Assembly: GCF_037102585.1 (NCBI RefSeq)
Contig: NW_027043829.1
Location: forward strand, 2,976,001-3,040,000
Direction of reading: 5' to 3'
DNA length: 64,000 bases
Source of the DNA: Saccharomycopsis crataegensis
Taxonomy: Eukaryota; Ascomycota; Saccharomycetes; Ascoideales; Saccharomycopsidaceae
The notes beneath the pieces were generated by a model. It was given only the letters and a program-made list of their open reading frames with translations, was not told the DNA's origin and did no database searches. The position numbers and the translations under genes were made by a program. The stretch's first letter is position 1; each line of letters begins with the position of its first letter. Positions 30,660 to 41,296 of the stretch are shown piece by piece.

Positions 30660-31856
30660 ATGTCACACTACTATGACACGTTGGAACTATTACAGCAGTG
30701 TAATTCGCTAGACTCTCCTGATCTAGTTTCCGCAGAGATACCATCAACATCAACATCAACATCGTCATCACTGGGGGACAATAAAAAACGTTCAAGGTCG
30801 TCATCATCAGCGAGCTCCGAATACGAGTTGCCAGAGATTCAATGGGACGACCAACACCAACTTCTTAGCAATTTTGGTCATTTTAGAGACATGTCAATCC
30901 AGCTGATCTTTTTAGACCACTATGCTAAGGATGTGTTAAAAAAACAGCAGCAGAGCCAACAAGAGACAACAATGGGGAGTAATAGACCAAAGAAATATAA
31001 GAAGCACATAATAGGAGGTAATGGTCAGCAGAATAGTTACTATGGTCTGGGAGGACACCAGGCTCTGACAGCGGCGGCTGCAGCAGCAGCAGGAGCAGCA
31101 TCGATGTCATTGTACATTCCGTATAGCCTGGAGACCATGGCAAGTCATCTCATGCTCAGTAATTTCTCATCCAATGCAGAGGCTGCGAACCGTGCTGCAA
31201 AAGTATTGGCTGAGGAGGTTATCGCGGGTGGGGCGAAAGGATTAAATTTGGAGCTTTTGTTTCCTGAAAATGATGGGGGGAACATGGATGCGGATTCAAT
31301 TGTTCAAAAGTTTGGATCAGATGTGGCAATGAGAATCATCAATAGGAAGGCTCGTTTAGCAGAAGAGGCCCGCCAAAAGGAGTATCTTGAAAAGCAGAAG
31401 GAGGAGATGCGGAAAAACCAAGCGAATAATGATGAAAAGAAGATAGCTAATGAGACAAGCAACGAGGAAGCCAACATACAAAATAAACAACCACAACCTC
31501 AACCACAACAATACCAGCAGAAATCAATACAAAAACAAAAAGTCCAACAAGGACCAAAGAGTGTTATTCCATTGAGTAATAATGCTATGAACACGCCAAT
31601 TGTTCCTAACAACCCTTTTGTGATTCCCACCAATCCGGGATTGGCGGGAAACTCGTCAATGGTGTTGGAAAATGGATTTACTGTGCAAAATTATACCGAT
31701 GCCTTGACTCAATTATTAAAGAACAAGGACTTGAATTTGCCACAATTGACCCCGGCGCAAATTGAAACCATTGCCAGACTGCCAACCTTTCAGAATAATA
31801 AAGTGATTACCGATTTGATCAGACATACAATGAAGTTGAGTGGTAACAAGAGCTGA
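30660..31856 (+). CDS. Unrecognised 398-residue Gln/Asn-rich protein
   Basis: I do not recognise it. A short helical N-terminus (YYDTLELLQQCNSLD) and a Ser-rich segment containing KKRSRS are followed by a block ELPEIQWDDQHQLLSNFGHF, then RDMSIQLIFLDHYAKDVLKK, which looks conserved. Then come a basic stretch (RPKKYKKH, a possible nuclear signal), an Ala run, a helical region (AEAANRAAKVLAEEVIAGG), and a charged coiled-coil segment (ARLAEEARQKEYLEKQKEEMRKN). A Gln/Pro low-complexity linker and a C-terminal helix-rich block (LTQLLKNKDLNLPQLTPAQIETIARLPTF) complete it. The composition suggests a nuclear or chromatin-associated factor, by inference only. The start is the first ATG of the frame. 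Confidence 0.7.
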   Translation: MSHYYDTLELLQQCNSLDSPDLVSAEIPSTSTSTSSSLGDNKKRSRSSSSASSEYELPEIQWDDQHQLLSNFGHFRDMSIQLIFLDHYAKDVLKKQQQSQQETTMGSNRPKKYKKHIIGGNGQQNSYYGLGGHQALTAAAAAAAGAASMSLYIPYSLETMASHLMLSNFSSNAEAANRAAKVLAEEVIAGGAKGLNLELLFPENDGGNMDADSIVQKFGSDVAMRIINRKARLAEEARQKEYLEKQKEEMRKNQANNDEKKIANETSNEEANIQNKQPQPQPQQYQQKSIQKQKVQQGPKSVIPLSNNAMNTPIVPNNPFVIPTNPGLAGNSSMVLENGFTVQNYTDALTQLLKNKDLNLPQLTPAQIETIARLPTFQNNKVITDLIRHTMKLSGNKS

Positions 31857-32075
31857 AGATGCGAGACAATTAGCAGATGTACTATATATTTTTTATTTAC
31901 TTATTTTTATTTGGTTGGTTACATTCCTAGGCATTAATGTACAATAAAATATGAGCGTGTGAGTTTTCTATGATAATTGAATGTATAGCATCCAAAACAA
32001 ATAAAACAAAAACAAAATAAAACAAAATAAGAAATTATCCATTCATGACCTGATCAAATGAAATTATACAGATTC

Positions 32076-32096
32076 ATATATATATATATATATATA
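32076..32096. repeat. (AT)n tract in the SCL1 3' region
   Basis: 21-nt alternating AT between the convergent 30660-31856 gene and SCL1. Confidence 0.8.
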
Positions 32097-32154
32097 AGCA
32101 AGCAAGAATGCCTGAGAATTAGAAATACAAAATAAAAACGTTATGCTATCTAAA

Positions 32155-32971
32155 TTAGTCTTGTTCAGCAATAGCAATTAATCTTTCTTCAATTTCATCG
32201 CTGGTCAAAATAGTAAAGTTGCCATCGGTGGCCACCCCGATTTCAATGTCATCTTTTTTGAATTCGGAGTTCAACACGTTGGATAATGTTATGATGGCGG
32301 TTTCTACCAACTTTGTGGTATCACCTTTCAAATATTCTTTATTCTTGTATTTCTTTTCTAATGCGGTGGTGGCTTCATCCTGTTTTGGGCCAACAGCAGT
32401 GGCCTTTGAGCCAATGTAGTAACCTGCTGGGTCGACTTTGTATAATAAAGGACCCTTTTCATCGTCAAAGGCTCCAAAGGTGATGATGGCACCTGAAGGT
32501 CTCATGTAGGCTCTTTGGGTATAAATTTGTGCGAGGTTGGCCATACGCTTGGATAACACATCGACAGGAATTGGGTACCCGTACTTGTACTCGAAGTCAT
32601 TGGCTTCACTTCTGGCTCTAGTGGCAAGGGATCGAGAGTCGGCAATGGATCCGGTGGCCATCATCCCAATATGTTTGGAAATCTTAAATAAGTACGACAC
32701 AGTTTTTGGATCCAACAACTTGTCAGGGACTTTTTTCTGGGAGATCAATACCACAGTGTCTTTACCTGTTATCCCAAGGGCAGTGATATTGGCGGCGGTG
32801 ACGGCCTTAAAAGCGTATTCAACTTGGAATAATCTACCTTCTGGCGAGAAAATGGTGATATGTCTATCGAAACCTGCGGAGTCTGCAATGGGGTGTTAGT
32901 ACTATATTTTACCAATGGCAAAAGAAACAGAGAAACTACTCAGCAGATAACAGCCACAACATACTTGACAT
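32155..32971 (-). CDS. SCL1: 20S proteasome alpha-1 subunit, intron after codon 2
   Basis: Alpha-1 (Scl1/PSMA6) subunit of the 20S proteasome outer ring. Exon 1 (32965-32971) is only 7 nt, ATG TCA A. Exon 2 is 32155-32882. Together they give 244 residues starting [29 protein letters not shown], which is the alpha-1 N-terminus ([24 protein letters not shown] in relatives). Other signature blocks are [42 protein letters not shown] and the C-terminal [12 protein letters not shown]. Without the spliced start the protein would lack the N-terminal gate-forming tail. I found no copy of the S. cerevisiae Rpn4 element GGTGGCAAA upstream. Confidence 0.95.
32883..32964 (-). other. SCL1 intron
   Basis: 82-nt intron on the minus strand. 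Donor GTATGT (32959-32964), branch point TACTAAC (32895-32901), acceptor TTGCAG ending at 32883. It interrupts codon 3 after its first base. Confidence 0.93.
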
Positions 32972-33850
32972 CTTTTAAAACGGAGGGGGCAATGGTAACT
33001 GTGAACGATGAGCAGCCATCATTCCAGTTAGTGGCGATTCTTTCAGATTGTTATTTATGAATTCTGCCAGACATGCACCGGGTAACTGACGTGTTACCGT
33101 CGCGGACGGACGAAGATGGTTGAGCCTTAGTTTACAGATAGACACACCTATATACAGTATATAATATTCATTAGAAGATGCCGTGGTATAATAACCACCA
33201 GTAGTAATGATAAACCCGTAGAAACCCCTTCTGGATCCATAGTAATGGCGCACCACCGCTTATGTTCCCTCTAGTTGTCTCTTCATTCTTTTTTTTTCTT
33301 TTTTTTTTTTCGTCCTCAGAAATAAAAATTAGCCGTTATAAAAAAAGACCAATTCGATAATGTCACATTTTTGCCATCAAGCAATAATATCGACAGCCAA
33401 TCACTACAACACCCTTTCAACTGCCCAATTCTTTCTTAGTGTCGATAACCAATCAATTCATCACGGTTCCTTGTTGGGTATTTATAGCCATTAGCTTGTT
33501 CTTTTTAAGTTATCTCCATCTTCTGATTATAATTGTGGAAGAAGAAGAAGAAGAAGAAAAAAAAAAAAAAGAAGAAGAAGAAAAAAAAAAAAGGAAGAAG
33601 TCATACTGCCTATCTAAAAGATTTTCTTAGACTCTGTCTGTTTGTATTTTCCTGATTGCCTTCTACTATTACCGGCTTATCCCTATCTTTTCTTGATTAT
33701 TGGTTTGCTGCTCAATTCGGAGAAGAAGCAACATAATAATTTGGTTTCGAGACCTAAGCCATATTCTGAAGTCCATCTCTTTGCATTTCTCTTTCTCTGC
33801 TGTTGACCAGCCATACCTGAAGTTCTTTCATTCGACAGCCTTTGTCAATC
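32972..33850. promoter_or_regulatory. Divergent SCL1/PPZ1 region
   Basis: 879 nt. Near SCL1 it is of ordinary base mix, with a CG-rich island (CCGTCGCGGACGGACGAAG, about 33097-33115). Further on there is a poly(T) tract (about 33290-33310) and a GAA/A purine tract (33538-33598) within the PPZ1 leader region. No additional gene was seen. Confidence 0.5.
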
Positions 33851-35704
33851 ATGGGTAATTCTAGTTCCAAGCAAAAAGGAGACTTGCCAAAATTTACACG
33901 AACCGACACCTCGACGTCCCAAAGATCAGGGAGATCTAGAAGGTCTTTCAAATCATCCAAGGATGATGATGATGCTGCGTCGTTTAAGACCGCCACAAGC
34001 GAGCTTTCCCGAAAATTCCCCGGCACTCCTTTACTCTCTAGAAGAAACTCTGCCCAAACCGTGCCCATCAACAATACCGGACTCAACTCAGACAACTCCG
34101 ATGACCAAAACAAGCAATTAGAAGATCAAATGAATAATTTGACTTTAAGTGTCAACAACGTGGCCTCCAGCGATAATAATGATGTGTTAACTCCATCATC
34201 GGTGACTTTGCCCCCATCAATGGTGCAAATGGAACCAAAGACCCCAATTTTGATAAGAAGAGACAGTACAAATAACTCATCTGTTGCATTGGTTGCCGAT
34301 GGCTCAACCACCACCACCACCACTACCACAACAACACCAATTCTTGAAGGAGGCTCCAGTGGAAGAACTTATAGCAGAAGTTCCAGCCGGCATAATAGTT
34401 TTAATAACGGGTATGGCCTTTCACCAAACGACGCCAACAATAACAATTTGACGGTTCCAAGAACGCCGAGTAATAATAATTTATCATTGAGTGATAGCAG
34501 CCATAGTAGGAGAAATAGCGACGCTGTGAGTATAGGATCAGACCTAACCTCGATTCCAATAAAAAATGGCCACAATGGATTGAGTGGCGATGAGCAGATA
34601 TCAATGAGATCGGGTTCGATTCCCGGAACTCCTGGAGGTACTACAATATCGCCATCATTCTCTAACATTAATACCAAAATCACTTCTAATTCAAATAATG
34701 GAGTGGTGATTGATGTCGAAGATTTAATCCAAAGATTATTAGATGCAGGGTACTCAGGTAAGCGTACCAAAAATGTTTGTTTGAAAAACTCAGAAATCCA
34801 AGTGATCTGCTCTACCGCCAGAGAAATCTTCTTATCTCAACCAACATTACTTGAATTATCTCCTCCAGTGAAAATTGTTGGTGATGTCCATGGGCAATAT
34901 AGTGATTTGATTAGAATGTTCACAAAGTGTGGGTTCCCCCCAGCCGCAAACTACCTATTTTTAGGAGATTACGTTGATCGTGGGAAACAATCACTTGAAA
35001 CGATTTTGCTATTGTTATGCTACAAAATCAAATATCCAGAAAACTTTTTCTTGTTACGAGGCAATCATGAGTGTGCCAATGTCACCAGAGTATACGGGTT
35101 TTACGATGAGTGTAAACGAAGATGCAATATAAAGACTTGGAAAGTGTTCATTGACACATTCAACACGTTGCCAATTGCGGCAATTGTCGCCAATAAGATT
35201 TTCTGTGTCCACGGAGGGTTGTCCCCAACCTTACACTCAATGGACGAGATCCGAACCATTAAAAGACCAACCGACGTTCCTGATTTTGGACTACTTAATG
35301 ATTTACTTTGGTCTGACCCTGCAGATACCCCGAATGAGTGGGAAGATAACGAACGAGGGGTGTCGTATTGTTTTTCGAAGGTGGCAATTAACAAGTTCCT
35401 AACAAAATTCAATTTTGATTTAGTTTGTCGAGCTCATATGGTGGTTGAAGATGGGTACGAATTCTTCAATGACCATAGTCTTGTAACGGTATTCAGTGCG
35501 CCGAACTATTGTGGGGAGTTTGATAATTGGGGGGCGGTGATGAGTGTTAGTGAGGAATTGCTTTGCAGTTTTGAATTATTAGACCCATTGGACCCGCTTG
35601 CTTTGAAACAGTTTATGAAAAAGGGAAAGCATGAGAGAAGAAATGCCAACAGTTTACAGAATAATAATAGTGGTGTTGGCACCCCGAACCAAATAACCTT
35701 ATAA
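33851..35704 (+). CDS. PPZ1: PP1-like Ser/Thr phosphatase Z
   Basis: Fungus-specific phosphatase that controls cation homeostasis (Trk/Ena transport) and is inhibited by Hal3-type proteins. It has 617 residues. MGNSSSKQK at the N-terminus is a consensus myristoylation site, which decides the ATG at 33851. A ~300-residue Ser/Asn/Thr-rich disordered part follows, with a poly-Thr run. The C-terminal catalytic domain has all PPP motifs: GDVHGQY, GDYVDRG, RGNHE, then the later [15 protein letters not shown] and [26 protein letters not shown] differs from the [12 protein letters not shown] usual in PP1, as Ppz enzymes do. The short tail ends in Asn-rich sequence. Confidence 0.95.
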   Translation: MGNSSSKQKGDLPKFTRTDTSTSQRSGRSRRSFKSSKDDDDAASFKTATSELSRKFPGTPLLSRRNSAQTVPINNTGLNSDNSDDQNKQLEDQMNNLTLSVNNVASSDNNDVLTPSSVTLPPSMVQMEPKTPILIRRDSTNNSSVALVADGSTTTTTTTTTTPILEGGSSGRTYSRSSSRHNSFNNGYGLSPNDANNNNLTVPRTPSNNNLSLSDSSHSRRNSDAVSIGSDLTSIPIKNGHNGLSGDEQISMRSGSIPGTPGGTTISPSFSNINTKITSNSNNGVVIDVEDLIQRLLDAGYSGKRTKNVCLKNSEIQVICSTAREIFLSQPTLLELSPPVKIVGDVHGQYSDLIRMFTKCGFPPAANYLFLGDYVDRGKQSLETILLLLCYKIKYPENFFLLRGNHECANVTRVYGFYDECKRRCNIKTWKVFIDTFNTLPIAAIVANKIFCVHGGLSPTLHSMDEIRTIKRPTDVPDFGLLNDLLWSDPADTPNEWEDNERGVSYCFSKVAINKFLTKFNFDLVCRAHMVVEDGYEFFNDHSLVTVFSAPNYCGEFDNWGAVMSVSEELLCSFELLDPLDPLALKQFMKKGKHERRNANSLQNNNSGVGTPNQITL

Positions 35705-36776
<1,072 letters not shown>

Positions 36777-37016
36777 ATGCTCACTTGGCGTGATTTAACA
36801 TCAGGAGAAGATGCCTACATATTTCCAGCTATGCGAAATATAAAGGATTACCTCGACTCAAATGCAAAAGAGGCCGAACAGACAATAGACGAAGAAGGCT
36901 ACCTTCAAAGAGTCAATGGAATAAGAATCGATCATGAAACACCCTACCCGGATGATTACTACAAATACCAAAGCAATAGCTGGTTCATAGAATATGTTTC
37001 GATCATTGCCATTTGA
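36777..37016 (+). CDS. Possible small protein, 79 residues
   Basis: A complete frame from ATG (36777) to stop. The product is acidic, of mixed composition (MLTWRDLTSGEDAYIF..., TPYPDDYYKYQSNSWFIEY) and not low-complexity, unlike most short frames nearby. It has no signal peptide or membrane segment. I do not recognise it. It could be a small gene, or a relic of a larger one in this 2.5-kb gene-poor interval. Confidence 0.35.
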   Translation: MLTWRDLTSGEDAYIFPAMRNIKDYLDSNAKEAEQTIDEEGYLQRVNGIRIDHETPYPDDYYKYQSNSWFIEYVSIIAI

Positions 37017-38254
37017 AGCATTGTTCTTGTGCTCTGTATACCTCTGTTTCCATGTACATGAGATTAACGACAAATCAAATAATTAGGTATGTGCTTATGT
37101 GTTGGCGTTATTTGTGAGTTTCCCTTTGATTGATAGTTGCTGTCAAATGTATTTTATTTTTAGGTCGTCTCTTTTTGGTAAAATATATAATAAACACATG
37201 TGCTTGATGACGGGGGAACATCTTGGAATGGGACTCATTTGGATAGCAGCTGGTTGATGATGAAAAGGATACCAACTATAACCTTGCTTATTGACCGACC
37301 AGTTTATCGTTGACATCTCAGTTTATCGTTGACATCTCAGTTTCCAGATGTTCGTTCATGATATCACCCAAACTAATATTATTCTCAAAAGGGATCCCCA
37401 ACTTTTGATGCGTTGTTAACAATTACATCAAGAGAATTCTGCAACAGTCAGAGTCGTCTATAAGCCATTATTCTATCATAAAAAACATTTAATGAGCCCT
37501 AATACCTTGGAAAAAAATAATAATCAAGATACTTACGTAATAGCCAAGAATATGTCTTTTCGACGGGTATAAACTACACCATTTACTTCCCAAAACTGAT
37601 GGTATCTTGATAAAGATATGACTTAGAATAACTATGATGTAGATCTCTTACCCACTATTCACTTCCTATTATTTGGTCTTTTATAACAGAATCTTTGATG
37701 TCATGATAGGTCAACACAATACACAAAAACTATATTAGCTCTTTATCACTCACTGCGTCGTTTTCGTATCTCAGGAAGCATTCTTGCCACCAAGAGAGTT
37801 GATTGTTCGTGATTATGACTCTCTTTGATATATTTTAATATGCCTTCTAAGTTGGCAATTTACAGAGGCTCAAGCGATTATTATTTTCACAAGAGCTTGC
37901 TCCAAAAGATCAAAACACTTAAGGATGTTCGACCCAATATGTGCGCGTTCAAAATTCTTCCAGGCCCATTCTTATCGACAGTAAAAACAATATCTGATTC
38001 TTCATGGTGTTAACCACTACAACTATAATGTGACAATCTCTATCAGAGATATCCCAAGTACAAGATAATGCTTTGCATAACTTTTAAAAAACAATGTATA
38101 TTTTTACCATCAGTAGAACAGCATAGACAAACAAAAACAAAGAAAGAAAACTCAATAAACCGAAAAAAAATAAATAATAATAGCATTGTATGAAAATCAG
38201 AACAACAACAACTAAAGAATAAAGTCAAAAATTGAACGTTTGGAAAAAAGAATA
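37017..38254. other. Gene-poor spacer
   Basis: AT-rich. A 19-bp direct duplication (AGTTTATCGTTGACATCTC) occurs back to back at 37301-37338. A short frame from an ATG at 37840 (MPSKLAIYRGSSDYYF..., 57 residues) is too weak to call. A-rich DNA lies near the NMA1 3' end. Confidence 0.45.
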
Positions 38255-39607
38255 TTAATCATTATTGCCCATCACTTGTTTAACGGGTTCTGTGGTGTTG
38301 AAATATAGCTTGTGTTCGTGAATATATCTAATGACAGAGTTTGGTAACAAGTATTGCACACTCATCCCTCTTCTAATGAATAATCTCACTTTTGTAGAAC
38401 TAATATCGTTATAAATCAATTGTTTAATCACCAAAACGTTCTTACGGTGCTCATACAAAATGTCATGGCTGAGAAGGAAACTTCTAACATCACTTCCAGT
38501 TCGTTCAACAATCAAACAACCATACGAGCCCAAAATATGATGCAAATCGTTTTCAGCCCACACGTTTGGCTCGCCCATACTGACAATCAAATCACCTCCG
38601 GCCAAAAGCATAATTTTCACTCCACGCTTGGTTTTGCCATCGGCAGACATGATCCCGCCTCTTTTGACATTGATTTCCTCATTGAAGTGATCGAGAACAA
38701 GAGCGGTTCTTGTATAAGTTGGCTGTAATGTTTCCCAAGCGTCGACCATGAGCCAATTACTGGTTCTCTCACATGCCAATTCGCACATCCTCACCCGATG
38801 CACTGCGGGAGCTAACCCACTCTTCTTGTAGTGATCAGACACCGGGGAGTAGAACCCACCAATTACTTCGAACTTGGTATTTTCTTGGATGGCATCGAGA
38901 GCCATTTCAAACATCCGCAAATGAAGGTAAGTAATCGGAGAAAACGACCCGCAAGCAACGATGACAAGGGGGTATTTAGAGTTATCGTGAAGTTTAGTCT
39001 TGAGACGATGGGTAGGGAATTCATATTTTTCAAGACTTCTGGCTTGGCGAGACACTCCATACGGAACTTCTTCCAAATCTGCCCCGAGGATTGGTTTCCC
39101 TGATAAGTCGTCACTGGTGTACGAAGAAGGAGAGTAATTTGGGTCAACAGAGAGTTTTTTCAATCCTTTAGATAAGACCGAGCTGGTCGCCGAGGTACTG
39201 CCACATACAGCATCATCACAATAACTGGTAGCAGAAGATTTGTGAGGTACCGAGGTATTTGCCTTATTAGTCATGTCGTTATTGTCTGGAGATATATTGG
39301 TTATCTTGTCGTCATTAATTTCGTCACCTGAGGAAGACGAGTCTGATTTCTGCAAGTCCGAGGATATTCTAGGGATCGAGGAAGTAGATCCTGCTCTTGA
39401 TTTCTTCTTTGTCGAACGATGCCTGGCCTCGCTTGACATCTGACTGCGTTCGTGATAACTGATGGGAGCATCGATATCATTCCCGACATCGGCGAGGACG
39501 TACCTCTGAATAGGGTCGCTCTTAGGGATTCTTTCTGCAGGAGAAGGAAGAGGTAATGGTTCCTTATCAGAAGGCGGAACAAAGCCTGGGGCCTTTGTAG
39601 GGTCCAT
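38255..39607 (-). CDS. NMA1: Nicotinamide/nicotinate mononucleotide adenylyltransferase
   Basis: Forms NAD (or its deamido form) from the mononucleotide and ATP, the central step of NAD synthesis. It has 450 residues. The N-terminal ~200 are disordered and Ser-rich. The catalytic domain starts at about 212 with VIVACGSFSPITYLHLRMFE, the GSFxPxTxxHLRMFE nucleotidyl-transfer motif. It continues with VIGGFYSPVSDHYKKSGLA, HRVRMCELAC, MLLAGGDLIVSMGEPNVW and NDISSTKVRLFIRRGMSVQYLLP (the ISSTxxR motif). All catalytic elements are present. The Nma1/Nma2 paralogues cannot be separated here. Confidence 0.95.
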   Translation of the reverse strand: MDPTKAPGFVPPSDKEPLPLPSPAERIPKSDPIQRYVLADVGNDIDAPISYHERSQMSSEARHRSTKKKSRAGSTSSIPRISSDLQKSDSSSSGDEINDDKITNISPDNNDMTNKANTSVPHKSSATSYCDDAVCGSTSATSSVLSKGLKKLSVDPNYSPSSYTSDDLSGKPILGADLEEVPYGVSRQARSLEKYEFPTHRLKTKLHDNSKYPLVIVACGSFSPITYLHLRMFEMALDAIQENTKFEVIGGFYSPVSDHYKKSGLAPAVHRVRMCELACERTSNWLMVDAWETLQPTYTRTALVLDHFNEEINVKRGGIMSADGKTKRGVKIMLLAGGDLIVSMGEPNVWAENDLHHILGSYGCLIVERTGSDVRSFLLSHDILYEHRKNVLVIKQLIYNDISSTKVRLFIRRGMSVQYLLPNSVIRYIHEHKLYFNTTEPVKQVMGNND

Positions 39608-39878
39608 TTTTGGATTGTGTTCGGTGGTAGGGGTGTTGTGTTCACCAGCGGTTTTTCAGCAATGAGTGGGTAATTAATAACAAAATCTCCGCCGGCAATT
39701 GATCCATCAACAGATGACAAGAAAAAAAATCCATTACGTCTTGTGAGTGATTATCTGGTGTCGGGGTGTTTGTACGACTATCTGCTATCTGAGAGTACCC
39801 CAGCACCCACACACCAGAACACTCACAAGATGGGAAGGAGAACTCTCCTTTTGCTTTCCTTGTTCTTCTTGTCTTCCA

Positions 39879-39935
39879 ATGACGGATAAATCAAACCATG
39901 AACACACTCCCAAACCCAGCAGAGTTGCGAGATAG
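39879..39935 (+). promoter_or_regulatory. Upstream ATG and short frame overlapping the PPM1 start
   Basis: An ATG 19 nt before the PPM1 ATG opens an 18-codon frame (MTDKSNHEHTPKPSRVAR) in another phase. It ends 35 nt inside PPM1. If it lies in the mRNA, scanning ribosomes would meet it first. Both ATG contexts have purine or A near -3 (CCAATG versus ACCATG), so leaky scanning is plausible. This is inference. Confidence 0.45.
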
Positions 39936-41031
39936 GAATGTCAGGCATACCGACTTCGACGCCCTCAGCTCGCGGTTGGCGTCGATTAAAAAAGGGTACT
40001 TGCTGGACCGCTACGTGGAGATGTTTGTCGAAGGGATCAAGACCAATTTACTCAGGATCCAAGGCAGATCAGGAAGCAACTTGTCATTGAAAAGAGCGAT
40101 CCGTGGAAATTTCTCAGAACAGAGCCTCCACTCAAAATTCCCGATCATCAATCGTGGTACGTACTTGAGAACCGTGGCCATCGATACCATAGTATCCAAG
40201 TTTGTGGATGCAAACCAACGGAACAACAGCCATTGTCAAATCATATCAATTGGTGCGGGGTCCGATACCAGGGCGTTCAAATGGTTGAAGAGTAATGACC
40301 AGCTTACGTATGTGGAGGCGGATTTTTTAGATTCCACAAAATTAAAGGCCAGTGTTATTGTTGGCAACCAACAATTATCTAGTGTTGTATCTCTAACCCC
40401 CGAACAAATCGAACAAGAATTACTGGAACTGTCTGGAGAATTGCACGGAAAAAACTATCATTTAGTACCATTGGACCTCCGGCAAATTGATGATATTAAG
40501 AACTTCTTATCATCCTCATCGTGCATCGATCCCCAGGCACCAACTTTGATAATTAGCGAATGTGTGCTTTGTTACATTGACTCGCAGGTCACATATGATA
40601 TTATGAGGGTTTTCAAATCATGTTTACAACGAGCCGCGGTTGTGTTATACGAACCAATTGGTTTGAATGATAGTTTTGGTAAGGTGATGGTTAGTAATCT
40701 CAAGCAACGAGGGATTTCCCTTCCAACCTTACAATCATTTCCTACTATTGAATCTCAACAAGCGAGATTGATGGATGTTGTTTCTACCGATGATGATAAA
40801 AAAGTGACCACCGAACACCGAGTGTTTGTTAGTGACATGAACTTTGTCTACGATAATTGGGTTTCTACAACGGAATCCGCTAGAATCTCTAGGCTTGAAT
40901 TGCTTGATGAATTGGAGGAATGGATTTTATTATCAAAACACTATTGCTTAGCGATAGGGACATGGTGGCCCACTAACATTGATGAGCCGTTCCAGGAGGA
41001 TATCGCGGCCTTGAAATGGCAACTTTGCTGA
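39898..41031 (+). CDS. PPM1: PP2A leucine carboxyl methyltransferase
   Basis: Methylates the C-terminal Leu of the PP2A catalytic subunit, which promotes holoenzyme assembly. It has 377 residues. The SAM-binding motif is ISIGAGSDTRAFKW (about residue 115). Family blocks are FDALSSRLASIKKGYLLD, INRGTYLRTVAID, YVEADFLDSTKLKASVI, PTLIISECVLCYID and VLYEPIGLNDSFGKVM. The chosen ATG gives the expected N-terminal spacing to the conserved DALSSRL block. It is divergent from NMA1 across 290 nt. Confidence 0.93.
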   Translation: MNTLPNPAELRDRNVRHTDFDALSSRLASIKKGYLLDRYVEMFVEGIKTNLLRIQGRSGSNLSLKRAIRGNFSEQSLHSKFPIINRGTYLRTVAIDTIVSKFVDANQRNNSHCQIISIGAGSDTRAFKWLKSNDQLTYVEADFLDSTKLKASVIVGNQQLSSVVSLTPEQIEQELLELSGELHGKNYHLVPLDLRQIDDIKNFLSSSSCIDPQAPTLIISECVLCYIDSQVTYDIMRVFKSCLQRAAVVLYEPIGLNDSFGKVMVSNLKQRGISLPTLQSFPTIESQQARLMDVVSTDDDKKVTTEHRVFVSDMNFVYDNWVSTTESARISRLELLDELEEWILLSKHYCLAIGTWWPTNIDEPFQEDIAALKWQLC

Positions 41032-41296
41032 AACATCTTGCGGGATTCAAGATATGTCATAATCTTGTGTATTATATTGAACAATTTATATTCTATTCGA
41101 CTAACATCTCTCGCTATTTCTACTCGGTAAATGTTCTGTGCTTATAATTTCGTTTCGTGCGGGTAACCGACACATTCTGCATACTAACACCCAAAACGTA
41201 AACAAACACATATTTTTTTTTTTTTTTCTATTAATGATGATGATCCATTTAGTCAAGATTAAAACCCCGGAAGCGATTTGAAAATAAATAACAAAA

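Noticed and set aside
34612-34625. GGGTTCGATTCCCG, a tRNA B-box-like word
   Set aside because: It lies inside the PPZ1 coding sequence; no acceptor stem, A box or cloverleaf surrounds it.
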